From the NCBI RefSeq assembly GCF_029962835.1, contig NC_080582.1:71482177-71546176 (forward strand): a stretch of 64,000 nt of DNA, read 5' to 3'. The position numbers were made by a program, and so were the translations under genes. Shown here in pieces: positions 11,035-21,550 of this stretch (positions within the stretch are counted from its first letter, which is position 1; each line of letters begins with the position of its first letter). The stretch comes from Magnolia sinica (Eukaryota > Streptophyta > Magnoliopsida > Magnoliales > Magnoliaceae). Below the pieces are notes generated by a model. That model searched no databases, was not told the origin of the DNA, and was given only the letters and a program-made list of their open reading frames with translations.

Positions 11035-14000
11035 TTACATCAGGCGAGTAAGGCCACACCCCTATCCAACCGACTACACGACAGTGGGAGTTGCGGCCTA
11101 ATGGTATAAGGCCCTCGTGCGCTCATATATTCCACCCGGTCACGGCGTTGGAGCAGATCCTTGATACCATGGAAGTTTTGGAAATTTCACCCATGGGCAT
11201 CCTATGCACCCAGTATGCTCAAGTAACATTTCTGGTGTCCAAACATGGGCATCCACGATGTATCTGTGGAGGCTACAACCCTGATGAAGCAAGGATGATA
11301 ATGCTCATATTATGCAATGCCAAATGCATGAATCACACAATCAACTATGCATCAATTCCAAGCATCCAACATGCTCAAGAGGGAATATTACGTCCCTCGG
11401 GAAGATAGCATGAAATGCCCAATGGCACAATCATAACCACACACACAGTGTCATCCAAGCATACAATTATGCACATGGGCCATGAAGATGGGTCTAGGCG
11501 CATTATGCGGCGATATACAAAGTAAATTACATTCCTCCTATCCAAGAAGAAACCAAGACTAGGTACTTAGACAATATCCATAAGGAATCCCACCTCTCGT
11601 GGGGGCCCATTTACCTGGGGTAGCCCACGAGACTAAGCATACAACTACGGGTCTAAGTAATACAGAAATGAGCCTAGCAACTGTCTAAGATAAGTATCCA
11701 ATCACTCTTAAATACAACCGGACCTAGAGGGGTCCATAATGGGGACATTTAACCACCATTCCCTAAAAAGGCATATCAACCATGAACTATATTGATAAAA
11801 GGCCCAAGGCCTACATTCAAGATAAAAATAAAAGTAACCACATACATATATTCCTCATAATAGGCCATAAAAAGATATAATACCACTTTTAACGACATGG
11901 GCTCTAAGAGGGGAATTAAGGCCCAAGGCCCAATTCCCAATGACCACAGAATCCATGCATTAAGTTGGACTTGGTGGGCAGCCCGCGTACACAATATACG
12001 GCCCAAAAAAATAGGTTTAAGTTTGGATGAAATGGGCCCTACTACATCAGCCCAATAACTAGAAATTTAAGTAGGCAACCGAGGGCCCAATATTATCCTT
12101 ACATCAGCCCACAAGTCCATCAAAATGGTGGAAGTCGGCCCAATGTATGGTTGGGCCAAGCTGGGATGTCCCTGCCCAATCTGGGCTCACTGGATGTCCC
12201 AAAATTCTGACCTTAAGATGGGGTCCTCATAAGATCACTAAAAGTGACCCAAAAGAATGCACTGATTAAGCTCAAAGATTATAAGAAAGCATAAGCATGT
12301 AACACGTACACAAGTTCTCAATATGGTGAGCCCCACAGCCAAATAAAGTTGTAACCATAAAATTGTACATCGAAGGCCCTTTGATAAACTTTTGGCCCGT
12401 TTGACTTCCTAGGCCTGCTAAGGTCCAGAAATTAGTTGAGTATGTGGAAATAATCTCATAAAGGCCAACTATACTCACTGGGGGACCCCACCAGATGGAG
12501 AGTGTGTATATATCATGAAGAGATCAAGTGGGCCCGCTACTGGATTGTGAGTCCAGCAGCAACCCAAGGCGGAGAGTGCTTCCACAATCGGGCGATCCAA
12601 GGCTTGGACGGCCTGGACCAAACATGCATTAAGGTAGGTTCCACATACATGCACATTGAGCCTTAAATAAATGACCTAAGGTCTATGGTGGGCCTTTAAC
12701 CACCCATAGAGAAGCCTATGAGCTTACCTTAGGATCACCCAGGAGGACATCCAACCTCAACTGGTTTCCAAGAGGTAGCTCGCCACTACCCCTATAATGA
12801 AAGATCTAAGGCCTAAGCAATGTGTGGACTAGTAGGCCATACACCAAGCCCAACTCATAGGCCATATAGTAGGCCCTCAAGTAAGGTTTGGGCCCAACCA
12901 TAAAGGTCATAATTCCACATATTGTGGTAGGCTTCATGGGCAGCCCAGTAATTCATTTACATGGGCAAGTTTCACATTTAACACAAGTGAGTTGGGCCTC
13001 ACTTTTGGCCTAAGTACAAGGTCAGTTTAGTGGGTAGCCAAGGGCCCGACTTCTTGTGTATCATTGCCCCTAAGCCCATCACAATAGATAGGAGAGTATA
13101 GGCCCAAAATCAATGGGCCTATCCAAAAGAACTGAGTCCACAAGGCCTACTTGCTAACACAAACATGCATATACTATATCACATAATGGGCCCTAAAGAA
13201 ATGGCCCAAAACAAAAGTCATCCAATTCATACATTATGGTGGGCTTGAGGGCAGCCCGTAAGCCCAAGAATACACATAGGCAAGGCCTATACTGATAGTG
13301 TGGGCCTTGCCACATCAGCCCAAAGACTTAACAAGGCCCTCCACAATATACATTTATATGGGCCCCACAAGTCAGCCCATAATTAAGCATTTCATGAGGG
13401 CATCACGGCTAATAAATACACACGGTCAGCCTGTAGACGGCCCGTTGGGCCCGTGAAACAATAAGGTCAGGCCCTGCACGATCTTGGGCTTAAGAAATAG
13501 GTTTCCAGCCCATTGGGCCTATAAACTACCAAAAATCTGGTTAAGGCTAACCCCCAACATCACCATAAAGGTGGGCCTTAAGAGGAACTAATTATGCCCA
13601 AAAATGTCTAAGAAAAATAAGGCAAGGAGTGTGTGCAATACTCCCTTAAATCTGGTGGGCCACAACAGCTCCAAAACAATCAACTATGGAGCAAATTTGG
13701 GCCCCTTACTGGAATTTCAGCCCACCCACTTCCTGGGCCTGCTGGAATCCAGAAATTTATGTAATTCAGATGGGTTACTAGCCCATGGTGACCCACACAT
13801 ATCACAGTGGGTCCCACCGAATGAGAGAGGAATGCACAACACACATTAGAAGTGGGCCATGCCGCTAGAATACAGGCCCAGCAACAGCCCAAGGTAGGGG
13901 TGTCCCGTGGTGGGTAGTCCTACGGGCCTGAGTATCTGGCCCAAATCTGACCCAAGTTTGTAGGCCACACCACGGTCAGTACAGGGGCCCGATGGCCATG

Positions 14001-17000
14001 AAAATTTACAAGATGGTCCTACCATAGGTGGACCACGAATCCTCAAAATTTTGTGATTTTTGGACAGTCAGAAGTATTTTAATTAATTTAAATAAAACAG
14101 ACCATCAAAAAAATCTGGTGAATCAGGACACCTGAACGTGGAGATCCAGTCCAGCACTTGCCACGGTGTGCACGGGGCTCCATTGGCCCCAAAAATTTGT
14201 AGGTGAGTCCCACAATGTGTGGACCACCTCCCTGTAAATTTTCATGATTTTAGGATACTCATAAGTATTTAAATTAATTTAAAGAATACAATCTATCCAG
14301 GGTGAAATATTGCTGGAATATAACTGTCCTGAATTTGGGCCATCAAATGGGTGGGTTCTGGGCCTCCAAAATTCCTGAAATTTGGACCCAAGGTCCCTCA
14401 TCAAGCCTAAAACAAGGTGGGATCCAGAAATATGACCCACCTTCTTAAAAATTATTTTTATGGGACTATGCTGCTGGACTGCACAGCAGAAATTTCTGGC
14501 AGTCCAGTATGTTGGCCCACCCTTTTGGATGCCCAAATAGGATTCCTTGGCCCTAAAATTGTGTGGATAGGTCCTACCACGTGTGGGACACCTCCCTACA
14601 AAAATTTAGGATTTTTGGGATAGTAAAAATATTTTATTTAACTCATGCAATTTATGGACAGCAAGGTCCAGATTTTTATTTTCCTGCTGCAGCAATGCTG
14701 CTATCCCTGACTTTAGCACCCCATTTGAGTGGGCCCAGGTCTATGTAAATTTGGAAAAATGCAAGGCCAACCTTCCTATACAAGTATACAGTAAGGTGGG
14801 GTCCATAAAGGTGGCCTACCATTTCAAAATCAGGCTGATATTTATGATTTTCCAGCAAACAGTGTGGCTGGACAGTACCCTCCTTGGCCCACCCTTTTGG
14901 GTGATCAAATAGAGACATTTGAAGGTGAGGTTTAGCATACTTTTAGGTGGGGTCCACACCTCAAAGAGAAGTCTAAGAAATCAAGAAAAAGGACACCACA
15001 AACAAGGCCTACAATCCGTACATTACAGCATAAAAAAAAATTCTAGCAATCTGGACAGCAACATGTTGCTGTCTAGATCAGCTCAAAAAATTTAATAAAT
15101 GGGAAATAAATCATAGATTCCACAAGGTGGGGTCCACCCTGATGTGTCACACAACTCCCAAGCCTAGCCCCTCCCCAAGAAAATTCATAAAATCAGGCCC
15201 AAAAGCTTTCCAAATCAAGCAGCAAAACTAGGCAGCACAGTTGGGCCTGGGTGTCCAACAACTTGGGCCTGGATGTCCCAAAATTTAAAAATTCTGGTTG
15301 CATGGCACATCAGGTGGGCCACATAATCATTACATCAAAACCATAGAAAGTGGAGAAGAGAAGAATAAAGGAAATCTCATCAAGATGGGGTCCATGGAGA
15401 ATGGCCCCATCAAGATCACATGCATGCAAGTGATGGCTAAAAAAAACTTATCCAAGGAGTGGTGGACCTTCACCATTGATGTGGTGAGTCCTACACTCTC
15501 CATATGAAGCAACAAAAGATCTATGAAAATAAGAACCATGCAATCTATCCTACATGCTCACCCACTTGTTGGATCTTCAAGATTCTTCAACCACCATGCT
15601 CCTTAAGCTTCAAGGAAGGAGGTTCAATAGTGATGATGGATCTTTGATGGTTAAATCTAGGGGGAAAGAAGAGGAAAGAGGGCTGGAAAAGTTCAGCAAT
15701 GGAGGACATTGGAGGGCATTTGCAAAGAGGAGAAGAGAGAAATGAAGAAAGAGAGAGGGAGATGAGAGAGTTTCTAAAGTTGAAATGATTACTTTCTTAG
15801 AAAAAGATGAGTTTTGAAAAGAGAAAATAATCATTGCTCATGGGATAGGGTGGCTCATCATTGCCTAGAGAAGCTAATCTCATCATGGTTTTCTTGAGAA
15901 AAGAAGCCATCATTGCTAGGCTAAAGGTGGCTTACATGGGGAATAGTGCACATGGAGAAATGTGCAATCAGGTGGGTCCCACCAAAAATGCAATCAACGG
16001 TCCAAATAATGAGCGGCCCATAACTTTTGATGGACACGCCAGATTTACGCATGAGACGCGACGCTGGAACCGTGGCGACGATGCGGTCGCAATGGCATAG
16101 GTCTTGGGTCAATCCGAGTCGGGTCTACGTGACCAAACTCAAGGGTGACCGCAATCACTATCCGAAGGTCGTGGGTTGTCGAAATTTGACCGGTAGGACC
16201 GCGAGACCAAAATACACGAGATGCATACTCATACACACACATGCATACATGTGAACTCGGGTCAGGTCTCACATGAGGCATTATCTAGGTTGAGTTTGAC
16301 TAGCTTGAGGAATGGGTTCGCTATCGACGAGTCGGGCCCAATATTGATAGGCAGATAGTGAAGTCTTTTTCACTTACCCAGTTGTGCCCTCGGATAGGGG
16401 CGACAAATTGGCGTAAAGTGTACTAGACCCTGGTGATTATCAAGAGTGAGAACTGTACTGATATTTGATGCTCTAGTGATGAGTTGCATTGATATGTGGA
16501 TTTAGATGAGGATTGGTATGCTTGAATTGCACCTCGCATCGCATGACCTTGATGTGGCCAATAGCATTCATGTCTTACATTACATAGCCTTGGTACGACT
16601 GATAGCATTCATGAACTTACTAGTATATTCTGCATTATCTGATATTGCATTCTGAGCACGCTTATATTGCGCACATACTCTCACCACCTTCTAAGCTTTC
16701 TATAAGCTTATGCACGATTGATGCATGCAAGTGACTCTAGGACACCGCAATAGCATTGAGATTGGAGTGTGCAGCGGACTTCTTGAGCTTCCAATTTTGT
16801 TATTGTATTTCCCTTTATGCGCATTGTACCTTAAAGTTTTTTATTATAGTGGATTTTGTGATGGTGTTCTTATGATTATTGTTCGTGGGTTATGGTATGA
16901 TTATGCTTATTACGAAACAAATTCATGTTGTAAATCTTCCTTGTAGGATTCCAAGATTGGAACCTAGCGTATGGGTGTCGGGAGCCGAGAATGGGGTACT

Positions 17001-17072
17001 ACGGAAGCTGTCGGTGCTAGATTCGGCGATTGAGAATTTTATGAGCTCGATTTTCGAGTTTGGAGCATGACA
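11035..17072 (-). mobile_element. ~6 kb LTR-like unit, minus orientation
   Basis: Read on the minus strand it starts TGTCATGCTCC at 17,072 and runs through the same ordered blocks as the plus copies, ending near 11,035. The right edge is precise: the next base (17,073) is inside a relic NLR gene, so this is a real insertion boundary. The interior is rich in ggcccac/gggccca motifs. A segment about 12,330-12,580 is related to about 13,640-13,890, suggesting internal duplication. No retroviral coding domain was found. It could be a solo long LTR or a non-autonomous element. The left end is not defined by a target duplication. Confidence 0.55.
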
Positions 17073-17683
17073 AAATATAACACCCTAAGCAAATTGAATT
17101 ATTGTAAAGAAACCCATCTTGCTTTTTGACAAGCTGTCCACTTTCTAAAGTGATGTAAGTTGGCGAGATTTAAAGAAGTGTACTTGCTAGTGGCATGATG
17201 AATGGCAAACCAGCAATGCTTCCAATGATGAAGTCGAGGAATTTATCTTCCTTGGCTTTGGAAATCAATAGTTCTTATAAGAGGTCATGGATGCAACAAC
17301 TTTTAACTCTACTACCAGAATGTCCTTCTCACTACTTGAATTAGACTTCAATATATCAACTCCTCCATGCAATCTTCTGCATCTTCCTCCCTTTCATCCT
17401 CTATTGGCTCCACAAATCTTTCCACGACTCACAACTTAAACAATTTCTTCCCATGGAACTCATGGTCTTCTAGATAAACATGAAAAGTAGTGAAAGCATA
17501 TGCTTTGGGACAATAGGGTAGATCTCCAATAGCTTAAACTTAATATTTTTATGATTCAAGATTCATCATCAACTAAGTGCGACCTAATTCTTTGGAGTAC
17601 TTTCTCAAACTCATTTGAATTCGTTGCTTTCCTTGATCGTAGCCCCCTACGGCAACAATAGCAGGAGGTAGACCATGGCATTG
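17073..17683 (-). pseudogene. Relic fragment of a third CNL resistance gene
   Basis: Aligns base by base with 1,014-1,666 of the NLR pseudogene (for example taaagaagtgtacttgctag and agtactttctc), covering the end of NB-ARC to the early LRR. It has many indels and stops, so no open frame remains. The left edge abuts the TGTCA end of the LTR-like unit exactly; the right edge ends in unrelated sequence. It is older than the first NLR pseudogene. Confidence 0.85.
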
Positions 17684-18425
17684 GTTAGGCCGAACTGCTT
17701 GGCCCAAAACTTCATCAAATCCCTATTTTCCGTGGTTTTACCTAATTTATCGACCAACCAAGTGCAGTCTAAAACCTCGAAAGCTCATCTCGAATCGATA
17801 TCTAGCCAACTTAGGTTGACTCAAAGACTTGATATAATTAAATTAAGATTTAATTACACTAATGATAGATACTTAAAATAATATAAATATAAAAGTTCAC
17901 TGTTGTTTTTCACAACCAATTACTTGGTCATGGTTGAGGTTGTTATTTCAAGTCATTTGTCACTTTCATTTTTTTAGTTAAAAGTTTTTTTAACTCAACT
18001 GAGTGGTTCGAATTGAGTCATGTTGAGTTGTCCATTTTTAGAACTATGATCAAGTAGCCCAATAGGCGACATTTAAGATGCATGTGGGGCTGACCTTATG
18101 ATTGAAACATGACATTTGTAAAATAAAACGTGTGCATATGAAGTCGAGCCAGGTTGGTTTGGGCTAAAATGAATCGAGCCCAAGACCAGTCTAAAAATTG
18201 ATTGAGCCACACATGGCAGGCCGAAGCCCAGCTAATGGACCGGGCTAATAGTTCCAAGCTCATCCAAAGCTGGGCATGCTATCTGGCCCATTGCCACCGC
18301 TACTCACATGGTGCAGCTGAGCCTAGCCCAGGTCCCTACCATTTCGAGCAGAGCTGAATCATGGTGTGGATGGCTCTGAGCCGGGCCTTGGTTTTAATGC
18401 TGAATAGTTAGACAGACTGGATTAG
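17684..18425. other. Intergenic, nothing recognised
   Basis: No coding domain, RNA gene or clear repeat boundary seen. Contains unremarkable AT-rich stretches and a gggctaaaatgaatcgagcc-type GC-richer segment near 18,160-18,370. Confidence 0.5.
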
Positions 18426-19129
18426 TGATGTAGAGTGGGTCGCAGACACTTTCATGGCCAAGATGGATCAGAAAAGGCTCGGTTGACGACAAAAGTGATC
18501 TGGACTGTCAGAACTTAAAATGGGCGTATCTAGTAATCTGGAATGAGCTATCGGACGTACCATGTATGATTTTGGGGTAGGACGATTACTTTAGCCACCC
18601 AACCCTGCTATGCTGAGTTTCGCATTCCGAATTTGTGAAATACCATCAGATCAATGGTCGAAATCCTGTTGTAATTTCGTTTTTACTATTTATAGTAAGT
18701 TTTAGTTTGAGTATAACTCTTCATCCGTTGGGATTTATGAGTTGTGCCCAACATGAAAAGTGTTTAGAATAATTAGGAGAACATCATGGTTCAACCAAAT
18801 AGGACACTAACTATTTTTGGCCGAAAACCATGTGCACTAGCAGACATCATGACTGTCAAGTAAGTCGTGATTTCTAAGAGTTTTAGTTATAGTTTGATTC
18901 CGAAACTTTTTCCATGGCTTGGTATCCCTATTTAAAGGAGTGTAAACTCGTTTATTCATATATCAATCAAATTACGAATTTTTATAGAATTTATTTCTAT
19001 TTTGCTTGTTTTTTTTTTTTCTCAAGGATTCGAGAAGTCTCTGTGAGGAGTCTGGAAAAGTTCCGTGGATTCGGAACAGTTATCCCCCTGAGGAAGACAG
19101 TGCTTGACCTCACATCCTTCCCTGTGTCA
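18426..19129 (+). repeat. LTR (solo or remnant), TGATG...GTCA family
   Basis: About 704 bp, starting TGATGTAGAGTGGGTCG and ending GTGTCA. It matches the solo LTR at 30,428-31,127 along its length, in the same orientation. A TATA-like ctatttaaag at about 18,928 would be the LTR promoter. The flanks (attag and gtttg) do not match, so the target duplication is lost or the edges were rearranged. The open frame inside it is not a gene. Confidence 0.8.
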
Positions 19130-19807
19130 GTTTGGTATCACTTTAAAAAGGCCCATAAGGTAAACCCACCTGACCCAACCCAACCCAATGATCATGGGGG
19201 AGCTGAATACTTAGCTTTCGTGGGTCCATCCCAGCTTATGGTCAGGTTTTTCCCATACCGTTTTGGTCCATTTTCCATGCTACAAGAAATCTTTCCACCT
19301 CACGAGCTAACTCACTAGGGTGCTATACCAACGTTCACTGTACATTTGGATATATGCTTGCCAGTTTGGAAAACCCAAGAATTGTTGGCTGACGTGTATG
19401 AAGCTTAACCCAAGGATTTGGGGGGCTACCAGATGGATGGGCCACAATGAAGGAGCAAAGCAATTAGATTGTCCCACTATGGTATCCATCAATTCAGCGG
19501 TTGATCAACTACAAAAATAAGGAATAGCCAGCATTCAAAGAGAAAAACTCACAATCAGATGGACAACAGTGTATGAATCCAAAATAAACTGATGGATACT
19601 ATTGAAATCACAGCCTACAAGTGGATGCAAGTACTCATCATCGTTCGATTCAACCACCATAAAACACACCAGTGTATGAAGAGATTAGTAGATAAAACTA
19701 CAGATCTTATGCTAAATTCAGAAAACATCATCCAAATAACTCACACTATTATACATGACAGAGTATGAAAACCATAAAAAGGAAATAAACTTTCAAGCTA
19801 GCAGTCT
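19130..19807. other. Intergenic, 3' of the intact NLR
   Basis: No family is recognised. Part of 19,560-19,807 could be the 3' untranslated region of the NLR if the proposed last exon is real. Confidence 0.35.
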
Positions 19808-19864
19808 CTACATCAACATGTTGTCTGGTCGCCTCGCCTCGCATGCAAGCTCCGCAAAACTCTC
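19808..19864 (-). CDS. Proposed short last exon of the intact NLR
   Basis: On the minus strand a pyrimidine-rich stretch ends TTTGGTAG at 19,865, followed by 18 codons, ESFAELACEARRPDNMLM, and TAG at 19,810-19,808. The NLR frame reaches a consensus donor, CAG|GTGAGT, at 21,560|21,559, with both junctions in phase 0. Splicing would replace the terminal VS of the unspliced frame and give about 933 residues. The intron would be about 1.7 kb. This is inference from splice signals and phase only; the encoded tail is not a domain I recognise. Confidence 0.45.
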   Translation of the reverse strand, partial: ESFAELACEARRPDNMLM

Positions 19865-21047
19865 CTACCAAAGCAAGAGATACAAATCAAAACTGTGATT
19901 AAAATTGATAATGACATACTGATTCGTTTTTCCAAATCTAAACAAGTGGTTGAAGCAAATTTACACAAAACTCATTGCATAAAAATAAATACCAAATTCA
20001 GTTGATGAAGCAAAACAGAAATAAAAAAAATGAAAAAGATTAATTCGATTAAAGCAAAATAAATACTTGAATTGCATTGCATTAATGTGTCTTGTATTCT
20101 GTTTTATCTGATCCACTGTTGCACGCTACATCTGTATGTGATTGGTGGAGTCTGGGGAATTTCTGGTATAGATAGTAGGATTAGAGTAAAGCATATAAGT
20201 GGCTCTTTATTGGACTACAAAACTTGTACTAATAAGCTGTTATTTGTTGAAATAAAAGAGAGATTTTATCTAAACTAAGAAAGAATCCTTTCATAATCTA
20301 TACAAATTGTGTTAATAAAATCTCATAACCAGCTTCTATCTTCTGGTTCATGGGTAAGGGCTTATTCACAATATCTCCACCTGATGGGTGACTTGATCTT
20401 GCACGTGAGTACCACATATGTGTAGCAGTGTTATAGGGACTGGAATCTTTATGCAGGTAAACATGCCTGAGTAAAAGCAAACCATAACATAAAAGGATTT
20501 GAAACAAATTAACCTAAGAAAAAATTAACAACATAGCCATTCACAAAATCAAATGAAATTACGACACTGTAACATATAACAGTTAACACTATTATCTTTT
20601 ATCTTTACATAATGGTCTATACAGCCTTATAACGGCCATTACAACACACCATAACTAATATGCGTAATATATGGGGGGACGGTATTACTTAGCCAAAAGC
20701 TAACTGACCAAGGAATTGTATAATGCAAATTTGTATGGGGAGTGAAATGATACTATAGGTGCAACTGGGGCAGATCAACCCAAGCTCTAGAGGACCCAAC
20801 CCACAGCCAACCTAACCCAAATTTTAACCTGAACATAACCCAAAATCTGATCCAACCCGACCCAAATACATGTGATAATTCCTAACCGGACCTAATCTGA
20901 CTTGAATTTGCTTAACCAGAACCCAACCCAAATTCAAATCAGGTTTGATAATTTCTAACCTGAACCTAACCCAACCCGAGGACCTTGAGAACCAAATCCA
21001 AACTCGTATTGGGCCAGAAAAAATTATAGATTAATATAAAAGTAAAG

Positions 21048-21225
21048 AATCCGGATCCTCTGCTTGCCATAGGCAGGAAAATCCTACTTCCCTGCATTGT
21101 GATTGGTCCATGTCATCACCGACATTGTCAGCACTGATGCATTAACTGCAGTGTGATGATGTTGTCCGATTATATTTCAACAAGCAGGATTTCGCTGCTT
21201 GCCACAAGCAGAGGATCCGGATTCA
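21048..21225. repeat. Foldback MITE with GGATCC-containing inverted ends
   Basis: The left end gaatccggatcctctgcttg is mirrored by caagcagaggatccggattc at the right end, about 178 bp in total. The interior contains the gtgattggtccatgtcatca marker shared with relatives at 3,985 and 21,319. Confidence 0.8.
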
Positions 21226-21318
21226 AAAGTAAAAGATAGAATGCTTGTGAGTGGACAATCACGATGTAGGAAAACAGAAATTCCCTGCTTGTGGCAAGTA
21301 GATGTCTGGATTGGTGTG

Positions 21319-21484
21319 GAATCCACTGCTTGCCACAAGCAGGAAAATCCTGCTTATTGCAATATAATTGGGCCACATCATCACACACTTCATTTAATGC
21401 AGCAGTGCTGAGTGATGACATGGATTAATCACAATATAGGAAAACAGGATTTTCCTACTTGTGGCAAGCAGAGGATCTGGATTC
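21319..21484. repeat. Second foldback MITE of the same family
   Basis: Begins aatccactgcttgccacaag and ends gtggcaagcagaggatctgg. A partial third arm lies between the two copies at about 21,245-21,318. Similar interior (gggccacatcatcacacact). Confidence 0.75.
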
Positions 21485-21550
21485 ATTCGTGTGAGTGTAG
21501 TTTACGGTGTCAATCAAAAGGACATAAATAAAGCAAAGAAGAAGAAAAAC

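Noticed and set aside
18914-19318. 134-codon plus-strand ORF
   Set aside because: It spans the 3' end of an LTR into unrelated sequence; the same LTR at 30.4 kb does not keep the frame.
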